In this document: positions 9,894 to 19,439 of the stretch, piece after piece
How positions within the stretch are numbered: position 1 is the stretch's first letter
How the letters are laid out: each line of letters opens with the position of its first letter
Assembly (NCBI GenBank): GCA_009746045.1
Contig: RPFO01000041.1
Coordinates: 8,962,348-9,026,347, forward strand
Source of the DNA: Mesostigma viride
Lineage: Eukaryota; Streptophyta; Mesostigmatophyceae; Mesostigmatales; Mesostigmataceae
Direction of reading: 5' to 3'
Length of the DNA: 64,000 bases
Notes under the pieces: generated by a model
What the model saw: the letters and a program-made list of their open reading frames with translations, nothing else
What the model was told of the DNA's origin: nothing
Database searches by the model: none
Position numbers and translations under genes: made by a program

Positions 9894-10679
9894 TCAGTCG
9901 AGACCACGAAAATCGCAGTAGTCGTAGTCGTAAATTGGATCGTTGGCGACAGGCGCAGGCGCCTCCTGGCCTTGCCCAACCTCAATCGTCACCGGAGTTT
10001 CGATGACGATGGGGTCCAACCGACGTCCCGTCACCGGATCAATGCGGCGACGACGGCGGCGGGTGACGATGCGGAGCGGGTTGGTAAGAATCGTTAGAAA
10101 ATCCCACCCGTCCGGCGCCCACTCTCGCAATGCAGACAAGAACGCGACAAGATTGAGCAGCAATTGCCGCTCACGCGTCCGGAAGCCTCGCGACAGCAAC
10201 TGCAGAATCGCAAGGTCTTGAAACAGGTTGGTCGTAATCGTCGGAATGACGCCCGAACGAACCGACAGCCAGTTAGCGAGATTGCGCTGGTAACCTGTAA
10301 GCGATGAAACCGCGTTGTCGATCTCCTCAGAGACCTCGGCAACCGCGCTGGGCGCTTGCAACCCCGCCCGGGTATGGACCTCGAAGTCCGCGAGCAAAGC
10401 TCGAATGGAATCAAGGTAATCGCGAAACCCCGAAACAATCGAAGGTTGCGGAGGCGGGGGCGGCAGTCGTAGGTTTTGCAGCAGTGCCTGCTGCTGAGCG
10501 CGTAGCTCCGCACTGGACGCTACCGCCTGGTCAACAACACGCTGCCACGCCGGATTAAGAACCGGACGATCTTCACGAACAGGAGTCGTCGAAGGACCAG
10601 CCGGAGATTCGGCGATGTCCGCTGGACTGCCCAAAATTTCAGAATCCCTCGGAATGCGGAACTCCATCGAGTCCGGCAT
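9894..10679 (-). CDS. Extra ORF between 5' LTR and gag of copia-like element 1, function unknown
   Basis: A 261-aa protein from ATG 10679 (MPDSMEFRIPRD), just inside the 5' LTR. I do not recognise it. The middle (about residues 90-190) is predicted helical (QALLQNLRLPPPPPQPS, later RTRERQLLLNLVAFL). It is followed by a basic patch TRRRRRRIDP, a segment PIVIETPVTIEVGQ, and an acidic-aromatic end YDYDYCDF. There is no zinc knuckle and no signal peptide. Copia elements usually have nothing in this place. It could be a diverged gag-like protein, a captured gene, or an accessory protein. Confidence 0.65.
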   Translation of the reverse strand: MPDSMEFRIPRDSEILGSPADIAESPAGPSTTPVREDRPVLNPAWQRVVDQAVASSAELRAQQQALLQNLRLPPPPPQPSIVSGFRDYLDSIRALLADFEVHTRAGLQAPSAVAEVSEEIDNAVSSLTGYQRNLANWLSVRSGVIPTITTNLFQDLAILQLLSRGFRTRERQLLLNLVAFLSALREWAPDGWDFLTILTNPLRIVTRRRRRRIDPVTGRRLDPIVIETPVTIEVGQGQEAPAPVANDPIYDYDYCDFRGLD

Positions 10680-10706
10680 TTTTCTTGGTACGAAGATTGT
10701 AATACG

Positions 10707-11322
10707 AGTTGAATGAGAGTTTACCACCGAGGGAATCCATGGCTCTTGCAGGAAAGTTGCCTTTATTATAATGAGCAAACACAGACGTAAGTCACGTCAA
10801 GTCCGAGACTGCACGTAGCACAGACGACAGGGTCGTTATGCCAAGAGAGCGTGCACGCAAGAGCTAGCGTCCCGGTGCGACCAAGTCACACATATAGCTT
10901 GCTAGGGACGCGTCCAAGTATTCAGCTGCACTGTCACAGCTGAACTGTCAATCAATTGATTACACAGACTCTGGCACGCCTTTGGCGCGCAGATCTATCA
11001 ATTGTCCATACGGCTAGTCCTGTGGACCTATCCGTACACTAGTCAGCATCAATTGTCTCATAGGTCCTGGCGCGCTACAGTGCGCCTACCTATCAATTGA
11101 CCATCAAGTCCTGTACAAGTCCTGTCAACGTCCTGCGGACTATCAAAGTGACACTTGTACATCCTGTGTCCGTACGCGCCCACAGTGGCGCGCCGGGTAC
11201 TGTCGGCACAGCCTAGGAAACGTCATAACTTTTACGTTCCTTAACCAAATGAGGCGTTCAAGGTGCCGTTGGAAAGAGCGTAACAATCTCTATCCATCTA
11301 ACGTAAATCCTTTACGTTAACT
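10707..11322 (-). repeat. 5' LTR of copia-like element 1
   Basis: Identical by eye to 3474-4089, followed on its outer side by target duplication ATCTC at 11323-11327. Transcription of the element should start in it on the minus strand. The 12 bases inside the element (minus strand CGTATTACAATC) do not match the common plant initiator-Met tRNA primer site, so the primer is unknown. Confidence 0.92.
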
Positions 11323-11540
11323 ATCTCTTCGTACCTGTCATCATCGTGCCATCGGGGGGGGAAATGGATGGGAGGATCTTCTTCTCGGATCGCGCGCATG
11401 GGGTGCCTCTTCGCGTTTACCGCGCGGGCATGCACGCCACACAGAGAGCCGAACAAGGGCTTAAATCGGCACCGAGGGCCGCGTGTCGTCCTGGCCGTGC
11501 ACCTGCCTGATTGTTTCTTCATAACGGGCACATATACCAT
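11323..11540 (-). pseudogene. 5' part of the Cys/His-motif protein gene, cut by copia-like element 1
   Basis: Carries the N-terminal part with the C14, C24, C34, H37 motif (GRCTARTTRGPRC, SLCGVH) of the protein that is whole at 26919-27446. The frame runs into the LTR after the ATCTC duplication. ATG at 11540 is conserved in block B. Confidence 0.85.
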
Positions 11541-11804
11541 TTTGCACGCATTTTTATTGTAAGTGTGCTCCCTTTTGCTTTTTATTTGTAAGTGTTGGTA
11601 ACTACCCTATTCGTAACTCTCTTACTCGCGACTATCTTTGGCCGTGCTGTCTTCTTCGCGCGCTTTGTGTGTTTTTCCATGATGTGCGAGGTAATAATGC
11701 GTTCTATAATAAAACACACATTTGACACGGAACAAAATACAAGCACTATCCCGTACAATAAATGAAAGTCTGGCGTGACAGTGGTCACGGTCCGCTGAGA
11801 GCAT

Positions 11805-12582
11805 TTAATCGCTCTCTGACACCACCTCCCAACGGAGGACCGGGTTGTTCTTGTAGGGCTCGACCGGGTGCCCAGGGCCATAGGTGGCCACGAGCAGCTC
11901 CTCGCCCACCGCGACCTGTCGAGTGGTGACGAGGCGCACTTCGCCCGCCCCCATCCAGGGCTCGCGGGTGAACTCGCAGTTCGCCGTCTGCTTGGTGTTA
12001 CCCTCGGCGGTGTTGACGTAGTACGTCCAGTTGCGCACGACGGACGCGTCGATGTACACCGCGTACGAAGGAGTCTCGTGAGAGAAGAAAAGGAAATCGC
12101 TGTCCTCGGGGAAGCCCACCAGCCGACCTTTGCCGTTCTTGGGGTAAAACGTGATGACGCCAGCGAAGTACCCCAGCGTGACCCTGCACGCGAGGACGCG
12201 CGGTACGGACGGGATGGATCATCAGCCCCGAGTCGCGTGCGGACACTATAATGACAGGCGAATGACAGAGGACAGCACCTTGCAAAGGACAAAGACATCG
12301 ACCTACCCCTCCCCCTTGATGTCCTGCACAGTCCGCACCCCGAGTCCCGGACCCTTCTCGCCCACCACGAACGCGGGGTGGTCTTCTGGCAAATCGAACA
12401 CTTCAAAATCCAGGAAAAGGTCGGGGTGGCGGGTCCAGATGAAGTCCAGGCCGAGGGGGTGGTGAGGTCTGCCACCGCCTTGGTGGAGTAGAAAAACTGC
12501 TCCATGGGCGTCCTGAGTCGCCCCTCCACCTTCACGATTCTTTGAAACCACTCGTCTCGGGCCGCGTAGTGCGCGTAGGGCA
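11805..12582 (-). CDS. SET-domain protein, block A; two exons visible, 5' end not resolved
   Basis: Exons 12582-12307 and 12183-11805 are joined by a 123-bp intron (GTAGGT ... TGCAG) that keeps the frame exactly. The product has the SET (lysine methyltransferase-type) order: GPGLGVRTVQDI, then YFAGVITFYP, then WTYYVNTAEGNTKQTANCEF (position of the family's 'N-H-S-C-x-P-N' box) and GEELLVATYGPGHP (position of 'GEEL.xxYG'). The usual NHxC is changed to NTAE, so methyltransferase activity is uncertain. In exon 12582-12307 both copies need a one-base shift in the C run near 12461 to link the upstream frame (DEWFQRIVKVEGRLR) to the SET core. CACCCGCAG at 12583 looks like another acceptor, so more exons lie upstream. 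Stop at 11805. Confidence 0.7.
12184..12306 (-). other. GT-AG spliceosomal intron in the SET gene
   Basis: 123 bp, donor GTAGGT at 12306 and acceptor GTGCAG ending at 12184. Removing it joins two SET-domain segments in frame, with a Gly codon split across the junction. The same intron is at 36326-36448 in block B. Confidence 0.82.
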
Positions 12583-14062
12583 CTGCGGGTGACAGGATGG
12601 AACGCCCAACAAGGGGTGAAGAAAGCAGAAATCTCGTAAAAATTCCACACTGTGTGACCGAACACCCGTGGCATGCAGCACACCAGGACACTGGGGGCTG
12701 CCCCTTCAGCAAGCAATGAGAAGCCGCAAGCGCGGCAGACGACGCGATTATTCACACCAGCACACAGGGGGGGGTGTCAATTTGTGAGCAAGCTTCTGAG
12801 GCAGGGCAAACATGGGGGGCACTACTCTCTTCAGCAAGCAATGAAAAGCCGCAAGCGCGGCAGACGACGCGATTATTCACACCAGCACACAGGGGTGGTG
12901 TCAAATTGTGAGCAAGCTTTTGAGGGAGGGCAAACATGGGGGTCACTGGACTGCTCACAGGCAGCTTTTGCATGCAGGGTGGGCCGCGAGCGCGGCAAAG
13001 AACGGATCATGCAAAACTCACCCATCTTAGCAGCCAGGGCACTTGGCACAGGTGCCTGTGCATTCTTGGGTGCCTGGTGGACTTTCCTCTTCTTTCCACT
13101 GCACACATGGCAAAAAGAGTGACAGGAGAGGGTGCATGGATGTCTTTCATCAGCAGTCGCGGCGGAATGCCATCCATGCAGCTCTGGGCAAACACCTGGC
13201 CATCCATGCAAAAGAAACCCCATTCATTATAAGCGATCCGGGAAGAAACGCGATTCGTGCCGCGTAATTCGACGCATTTGCACTCACCCGGCTGCAACGT
13301 AAGCCGACATCGTAAAGCCGGCAGGAATCACTCAAAGCAATTAACAATTTTCAGAGTGGCCCTGCCTATCAGCCCTGGGCACTCTCAATGCTGCAGTTCT
13401 TGGCCGCTTGCACCTCCTTCTGGCCCTCTTGGCATTATTATGAAGTGTCTTGTTGGGTTGTCATGCAAGCAAAAAACCTCCTGCTAATTTGGGACTCACG
13501 CGCCAGACGCGGGAAAAATCTGGTTGGACCGGCGGAGGTCAGAATCAGCCACACTTTGGGTACTGGGGCAGTACCACATATACTGCACTGGATTCGTACT
13601 AGCAGCCAATGTCGCGTTTCCAGCCGTACACGCGCCCGGTCGACGGTGGACGCGGCAGACGCGCGCCAACCATGGGCATGCATGCATGCTGCAGTTACCA
13701 GATTGCCGCCGGGTCTACCGGGAGGGGGGAAAAGGACAAAGCACAACAAATACCCTTGTGGAGTGGTGGGTGCCTCTTGAGACTGTGTGTGTGTGTGTGT
13801 GTTCAGGCTTTTAATGACTATTTGTGACAGGATTTTCGCCGGTTGTGTTATCTCACTTGTTTATTGCAATCTTGAATTACTGCCCAGGAATTGCGCGGAA
13901 CAGCGGCAACAATTTAGCGAGGGTGGCCAGGAGGCCCTGGCGTCCGTGAGGGACAAGTGTTTATCTCGCAGCCAATCGTAAACGTTTATTGTTTGTCATT
14001 AAAGTGTGGCTGCATGCTTGGTAATTACAAGTTATTGACTAAATATTTCCCGTGCTTTCATT
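12583..14062. other. Noncoding stretch between the SET gene and the 352-aa gene homologue
   Basis: No gene I can support. It holds a pair of 125-bp direct repeats (12704-12955), GC-rich sequence, a (TG)n run at 13785-13803, and the scar of a 1.1-kb deletion near 13917 relative to block B. Part may be an intron or promoter of the SET gene. Confidence 0.6.
12704..12955. repeat. Two tandem 125-bp repeats
   Basis: Units begin TTCAGCAAGCAATGA at 12704 and 12830 and run to GGGCAAACATGGGGG. Block B has three units (36848-37215), so the array changed copy number after duplication. Confidence 0.85.
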
Positions 14063-14881
14063 ATGAGCAGTCACAAGATGGAATGGACAGAGCCAACAGG
14101 AAGATCCATACACCTTAACGGGCAAGAGTATCCATTACACTTTCATATGCGACCTAATAGAAGTGGTGCCACTCACATTGTCATCCCCTTTCCCGATAAA
14201 TACCCAGACACACCCCTCCGTAACGAAACGGACACGCTGGCAGAATTGCTGGCCACCAGAGAGGATGACGGTAGCATCTATTACAACGGATTTCACGTTT
14301 ACACTTCTCCTCACACGCGAGAGGGGGCATCCGCTCTTGATGAAGAGCGTGCGGCTACTGCTCGCATAGGTAAGGACATGTTTTTACGAGCTTCCGAGGT
14401 CAATGCAAAACACTTGCCCGACCCGGATCGCGGTACCATTAGATTGCACGCGACGGGGGGCGACCATCTAAGACCTTCGATTTGACCCCGGAGGAGTCGT
14501 GGAAATATATAGACAGGTTTCCGAGAACCGCTCAGAAAGTACGAGATGCCATACGTGACGGTGACGAGACGGATGAGTGGGGGTATGCGATGGACATTCA
14601 ACACCAGGCGAGCAGAGTAAAGAACAACTCGAAACTGGTGGATGTCTACAAGGGGATGGGAATGACAGTGAAGGACGACTCTGATGGTTTAGCAGTTGAA
14701 ATGACAGGGACCCCTGCCGCTATCCGAAGTGCGTGCACGGGACACGGGTGCATGAATCAGCACTGCATTCGTAGAAGACACTGCAGCCATTGGAACCGGA
14801 AGAGCAAACGGTGGTGCATGAATCCCGTAAGGTGCGGACACAAGTGCGCAAGGCACAGGGGGTCGATCAAGGATCTTCATG
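14063..14881 (+). pseudogene. Block A copy of the 352-aa Cys/His-cluster protein, frameshifted and truncated
   Basis: Nearly identical to 39482-40300 from ATG 14063. One G is missing in the G run at 14455-14461, so the frame breaks after HATGG. The rest (DLTPEESWKY onward, including the Cys/His cluster) is open in the next frame. About 1 kb is then missing relative to block B, and the sequence joins unrelated GC-rich DNA at about 14882. The C-terminal tail of the protein is lost. Confidence 0.85.
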
Positions 14882-15286
14882 TAACCGGAGCGGAACGAAC
14901 GCGGTCCACCCGCCCCCCTTCCCGGTGCCGGTCACCCGCGAGAAACCCGACCCGCGCGTCATCGCCGGACCGAACTGCGTCCACCGTCGCACGACCAAAC
15001 GACCCTCTCGCGGCCCCGCGGAATAAAAGACCCTCCCAGACGGGGTTCTCGACAGTCGAAGTGGACGCAGTTCGATGGACCCAGTTCTTTTTTTCTTTTT
15101 TTTTTCAAGAGCATAAAAGTTATGGGGAATGAAAAGCCATCCCTTCCGTCACCCCGTGATGATGACCCCATGATCATCACCCCATGATGCATACACCCAC
15201 CCGTATACCCCTTTCAAAAAAACCCTCCCCTCCAAAAAAAAATTTCAACTGCGTCCATCGAACTGCGTCCACCGTCACCCCCCCTC
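14882..15286. other. GC-rich noncoding stretch, block A
   Basis: Matches 41292-41685 in block B. It contains the words GACGCAGTTCGATGGACC and CCATCGAACTGCGTCCACC in opposite orientations and several CCCCATGATGATC-like words, but no gene. Confidence 0.6.
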
Positions 15287-17169
15287 AGTTAGGTTAAACA
15301 GTGCCGGAACCTTTTGCCCACTGAGGCAAATCGGGCCGGAACACTATTTTGCCCGGAATAACCACTTCCGAGCACCCAAGTTAATTCGGCCGAATTAACT
15401 TGGGTGCTCGGAAGTGGTTATTCCGGGCAAAATAGTGTTCCGGCCCGATTTGCCTCAGTGGGCAAAAGGTTCCGGCACTGTTTAACCTAACTAAAACCTG
15501 GCCTCGTGGAGGGTGGGTTGAATATGAAACATCCGCCTAGGCCACTGAGCACGCACCACTAAATGCGCCGGAGCTGTCCGGATCCGAACCCCTGACCTCC
15601 AAGTTGCACAGGTTTTAGTTAGGTTAAACAGTGCCGGAACCTTTTGCCCACTGAGGCAAATCGGGCCGGAACACTATTTTGCCCGGAATAACCACTTCCG
15701 AGCACCCAAGTTAATTCGGCCGAATTAACTTGGGTGCTCGGAAGTGGTTATTCCGGGCAAAATAGTGTTACGGACCGATTTGCCTCAGGCGGCAAAAAGG
15801 TTCCGGCACTATTTAACGTAACTAAAACCTGGCCTCGTGGAGGGGGACGAAGAGCCCGAGACATCCGCCTAGGCCACTGAGCACGCACCACTAAATGCGC
15901 CGGAGCTGCCTCAGTGAGGATTCGAACCCCTGACCTCCAAGGTGCACAGGTTTTAGTTACGTTAAATAGTGCCGGAACCTTTTGCCGCCTGAGGCAAATC
16001 GGTCCGTAACACTATTTTGCCCGAATAACCACTTCCGAGCACCCAAGTTAATTCGGCCGAATTAACTTGGGTGCTCGGAAGTGGTTATTCCGGGCAAAAT
16101 AGTGTTACGGACCGATTTGCCTCAGGCGGCAAAAGGTTCCGGCACTATTTAACGTAACTAAAACCTGTGCACCTTGGAGGTCAGGGGTTCGAATCCTCAC
16201 TGAGGCAGCTCCGGCGCATTTAGTGGTGCGTGCTCAGTGGCCTAGGCGGATGTCTCGGGCTCTTCGTCCCCCCTCCACGAGGCCAGGTTTTAGTTACGTT
16301 AAATAGTGCCGGAACCTTTTTGCCGCCTGAGGCAAATCGGTCCGTAACACTATTTTGCCGGAATAACCACTTCCGAGCACCCAAGTTAATTCGGCCGAAT
16401 TAACTTGGGTGCTCGGAAGTGGTTATTCCGGGCAAAATAGTGTTACGGACCGATTTGCCTCAGGCGCAAAAGGTTCCGGCACTATTTAACGTAACTAAAA
16501 CCTGGCCTCGTGGAGGGGGGACGAAGAGCCCGAGACATCCGCCTAGGCCGCTGAGCACGCCCACACTAAATGCGCCGGAGCTGCCTCAGTGAGGATTCGA
16601 ACCCCTGACCTCCAAGGTGCACGGGTTTTAGTACGTTAAATAGTGCCGGAACCTTTTGCCGCCTGAGGCAAATCGGTCCGTAACACTATTTTGCCCGGAA
16701 TAACCACTTCCGAGCACCCAAGTTAATTCGGCCGAATTAACTTGGGTGCTCGGAAGTGGTTATTCCGGGCAAAAATAGTGTTACGGACCGATTTGCCTCA
16801 GGCGGCAAAAGGTTCCGGCACTATTTAACGTACTAAAACCCGTGCACCTGGAGGTCAGGGGTTCGAATCCTCACTGAGGCAGCTCCGGCGCATTTAGTGT
16901 GCGTGCTCAGCGGCCTAGGCGGATGTCTCGGGCTCTTCGTCCCCCCTCCACGAGGCCAGGTTTTAGTTACGTTAAATAGTGCCGGAACCTTTTGCCGCCT
17001 GAGGCAAATCGGTCCGTAACACTATTTTGCCGGAATAACCACTTCCGAGCACCCAAGTTAATTCGGCCGAATTAACTTGGGTGCTCGGAAGTGGTTATTC
17101 CGGGCAAAATAGTGTTACGGACCGATTTGCCTCAGGCGGCAAAAGGTTCCGGCACTATTTAACGTAACT
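15287..17169. mobile_element. Foldback-like array of six long palindromes, flanked by CCCTC target duplication
   Basis: Six near-perfect palindromes of about 200 bp (15287-15492, 15617-15823, 15955-16159, 16292-16496, 16630-16834, 16965-17169). Each is centred on TTAATTCGGCCGAATTAA and ends in AGTTA(C/G)GTTAAA. They are separated by five spacers of about 125-135 bp whose orientation is +,+,-,+,-. The whole array is flanked by CCCTC (15282-15286 and 17170-17174). Block B at about 41686 has the site once and no array, which dates the insertion after the duplication. No ORF; a foldback or MITE-like element is the best fit. Confidence 0.8.
16160..16291 (+). repeat. Array spacer with a pol III B-box-like sequence
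   Basis: One of five spacers. It begins AAAACCTG and ends CAGGTTTT (itself an inverted repeat) and contains GGTTCGAATCC, a match to the tRNA T-arm/B-box, and further on GCTCAGTGGCCTAGGCGG, which resembles a tRNA D-arm. The order is T-arm before D-arm. I could not fold a tRNA from it. Four of five spacers keep an intact B-box. Confidence 0.5.
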
Positions 17170-17174
17170 CCCTC

Positions 17175-17535
17175 CCGGCCCTCCGCCCCGCGAGTGAAGT
17201 CGTCACCCCTCGCGGCCCTTTCCCGCCCCCCCACGGTGGACGGACTTCGGACCGAGTTCTAACCGTCGACCCCCCTCCCGGCCCCCCGCGCCCCTCCTCG
17301 CGCACCCGCTACCGCGGTGGACCCAGTTCGCCCGAGCCGGTCCACCGCCACCCGGCCCGCTCGCCTATCGAGCACGGTAAATTATCTCCGCCCACCCTGA
17401 CGACCGCGCCGGACGCGAGCCGCGAGCACCTGACAGCAAAATGGGCTGGCGCAAATGGGGAATGCAAGAATTAATTCCACATTTATGCGTACTTAGTCGA
17501 GGCTTGATACGCGGTTATCAACTGGTCTTATAAAA
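17175..17535. other. GC-rich upstream region of KilA/coiled-coil gene 2, block A
   Basis: Collinear with 41686-42174 in block B but shorter by about 100 bp. It has a TATA-like TTATAAAAG at 17528-17536, about 90 bp before the ATG. No ORF. Confidence 0.5.
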
Positions 17536-17552
17536 GTCAGCAATTTGCTGAC
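17536..17552. promoter_or_regulatory. 17-bp palindrome upstream of KilA gene 2 (block A)
   Basis: GTCAGCAATTTGCTGAC has perfect 8-base arms around one base. It directly follows the TATA-like box and is conserved at 42175-42191 in block B although the sequence before it differs. A dimeric DNA-binding protein is a plausible reader. Inference only. Confidence 0.4.
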
Positions 17553-17623
17553 ATGTCTCAACACGCGAGAGTGTGCGCTTACAGGGCGCCAGAAACTTTC
17601 TTGGCATATGGTATACCACGACC

Positions 17624-18650
17624 ATGGCTCTCGTCGGCAACTCCCCTCCCTGCGCCAAGACTACTTTGGCCTTGTGCCCTTTGATGAGCTGCCCCCAGAG
17701 TGCAAGGAGTTTGTTGATGAGTACGAGTTCCGCACGTTTAAGGGTTGGAGTGCTTGATTGCGTTCGACAAGGCCACGGGAGATGGCAACCTCAGCAAGTT
17801 TTCAAACGTGGCCGCACCGAAAAGCAAGAGCTGGAGAGAGTCATGGCAACTGTGAGAACACAGACCACCATCAAGCTGCTCGAGTCGCAGGGAGTGGACT
17901 GCACTTTGCGTGAGGTTGCTGGCCGCGGCCCCGTCTCTGGCACCTATGCGCCCAAGGTGCTGCTCTTCGCGCTGGCCGTGCAGTACCACCCACATGGCTA
18001 CCGTGGCCATGAAGGTGGCCAGCGAGCTGTTCGCTGGCGACTTCAAGGTGGCCGAGCTGCACTGGGCATCTACGCCCAGGACGTGGAGAACGGCAAGGCT
18101 CGGACGAGGAGATGGAGAACCGCCTGCTCGCGGTGGTCTCGGAGCACCAGGAGAGGCAGCTGGCCCTCATCCACCAGCACCACAACCTGCAGGTGGCCAT
18201 GTTGAAGGACCTGGCGGAAAAGGTCACGGTATCGGAGAAGGAGAGAGCGGAGGCAGCAAAGCTTCAAAAGGAGCTGGTGCAGGCCAACAAGGAGCACGCC
18301 GCCAAGGTGGAGGACGCGCAGGCCCAGGTCACGGCCATCCACAAGGAGCTCAAGTTCCAGGCCAAGCAGCACTTCCAGGACGAGCTGGCCACCGAGCGAA
18401 GGCCGACAAGGACAAGTTCAACCTCGAGCAGGAGAGGGACAGGTTCGAGGCCGAGGCCGCCAAGTGGAAGGCCGCCTACCAGGAGCGCAGGCAGGAGCTG
18501 CTGGACAGATACGTCGACGTGGCCAACCAGTTCATGGACGTCGGCATCAAGCGCAAGAGGGACCTGGACGACGGGGACGACCCGCGCAAAGTCGTGCAAG
18601 ACGTGATCGACGAGTGCCGCGACATCCTCAAGAAGGCCATGCGATACTAG
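17624..18650 (+). pseudogene. KilA-like / coiled-coil protein, gene 2, block A copy with several frameshifts
   Basis: Homologous to the intact gene at 42263-43300. The frame breaks near 17745 (after RTFKG), near 18045 and near 18100, and again near 18400, each by a single-base change. The coiled-coil part (18112-18390) and C-terminus (DGDDPRKVVQDVIDEC) remain readable. The stop and the AATAAA at 18678 are shared with block B. Confidence 0.85.
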
Positions 18651-18677
18651 TCGACCCCTGGCCATCTGCACGCGCGC

Positions 18678-18683
18678 AATAAA
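18678..18683 (+). terminator. Polyadenylation signal AATAAA after KilA gene 2 (block A)
   Basis: AATAAA 28 bp past the stop codon, with further ACAATAAAG at about 18835. Conserved at 43327 in block B. Confidence 0.55.
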
Positions 18684-18996
18684 GAGGGCAACAACGCAGG
18701 CAGAGCTCTCACTTTCCCACTTCAGGGATGGAACTTTTTACCCTCCTAACAGCCACCCCTGAACAATAAGGCTAAGGAGAAGGAATGGGACCGGCAACAG
18801 CCGACCAGAAGAATAAAGGGCTATCCGTGGCCCTACAATAAAGCAGTATGGTGTCCCTATTCAATAATCAATCAATTAACAACATATATCCATTGCCTAT
18901 TCAATTTAAATAGCAAAACAAGCAGTAAATAGGGGGTTACCTTGCGAAAGCCGTAGAAGACGAACGAGACGGAGCTGAATCTCAATGCATTCACGT
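18684..18996. other. Downstream region of gene 2 and end of the block A / block B match
   Basis: Matches block B to about 18960 (GCCGTAG). The last 37 bases before the gap (GACGAACGAGACGGAGCTGA and onward) instead resemble the gypsy LTR interior near 55370-55405, so a related LTR fragment may lie in the gap. Confidence 0.5.
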
Positions 18997-19120
18997 NNNN
19001 NNNNNNNNNNNNNNNNNNNNNNNNNNNNNNNNNNNNNNNNNNNNNNNNNNNNNNNNNNNNNNNNNNNNNNNNNNNNNNNNNNNNNNNNNNNNNNNNNNNN
19101 NNNNNNNNNNNNNNNNNNNN
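18997..19120. other. Assembly gap
   Basis: 124 N. Sequence on either side is not obviously continuous, so the true distance is unknown. Confidence 0.99.
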
Positions 19121-19386
19121 TCCTCATGGACATCGGGAAGGTGACCTGGGACAACCCGGGCGGGGGCGTCACCGGGCTGAACGGCGTGCTGGCCTCTTCG
19201 AAGGTGGTGCAGGCGACGGATCCCAATCAGCAAAAGTTTTTGGATGACGCCGACCCGGACAAGCGGTGCCCCGTGATCATCACGTCCGCCAACAACCTGA
19301 TAATATTTACCGACCAGCGCCCGATAGAGTTCACTATGCACGCGGAGGGGTGCCTACTTCCTTTGTGTACAGGTGAAGAACGATAA
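19121..19386 (+). CDS. 3' end of an unrecognised gene, 5' part in the gap
   Basis: Open from the gap to the stop at 19386, about 87 aa (MDIGKVTWDNPGGGVTGLNG ... CPVIITSANNLIIFTDQ). Composition is codon-like (GC3-rich) as in neighbours. FLDDADPDKRCPVIITSAN has a flavour of a P-loop ATPase Walker B / sensor region, but this is too short to call. Function unknown. Confidence 0.5.
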
Positions 19387-19439
19387 ATGGGTGTTTTCAT
19401 TCAATAACACAAATGCTTTATTAACTCAGGCAACGGACA

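Larger units (their letters stand above)
3474..11322 (-). mobile_element. Ty1/copia-like LTR retrotransposon, element 1 (complete)
   Basis: Bounded by two 616-bp LTRs and flanked by a 5-bp target duplication ATCTC (3469-3473 and 11323-11327). The empty site is seen at 27233 in block B, where ATCTC occurs once. Coding strand is minus: 5' LTR, an extra ORF (10679-9894), gag (9771-8667), a pol carrying integrase-protease-RT (8525-5697) and RNase H (5784-5041), about 950 bp of noncoding DNA, purine tract, 3' LTR. The order integrase-protease-RT is not the copia order (protease-integrase-RT). The LTRs look identical by eye, so insertion was recent and after the block duplication. Frameshifts in gag and pol may be real or consensus errors. 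Confidence 0.93.

Noticed and set aside
11582-12712. 376-aa ORF over the SET locus
   Set aside because: Most of it (Arg/Ser/Thr-rich) is an out-of-frame shadow of SET exon 2; only its first part (DEWFQRIVKV) has coding sense.
12704-12955. CRISPR-like spaced repeats
   Set aside because: 125-bp contiguous tandem units without spacers, in a eukaryotic context.
15493-16964. Permuted tRNA gene
   Set aside because: T-arm-like and D-arm-like words are in permuted order, but neither the acceptor 7-mer (CTGAGGC) nor the D-stem pairs. Kept only as a low-interest finding.
19121-19386. Assignment as helicase or packaging ATPase
   Set aside because: A Walker-B-like LDDAD and ITSAN are suggestive, but no P-loop is visible and the N-terminal part is in the gap.
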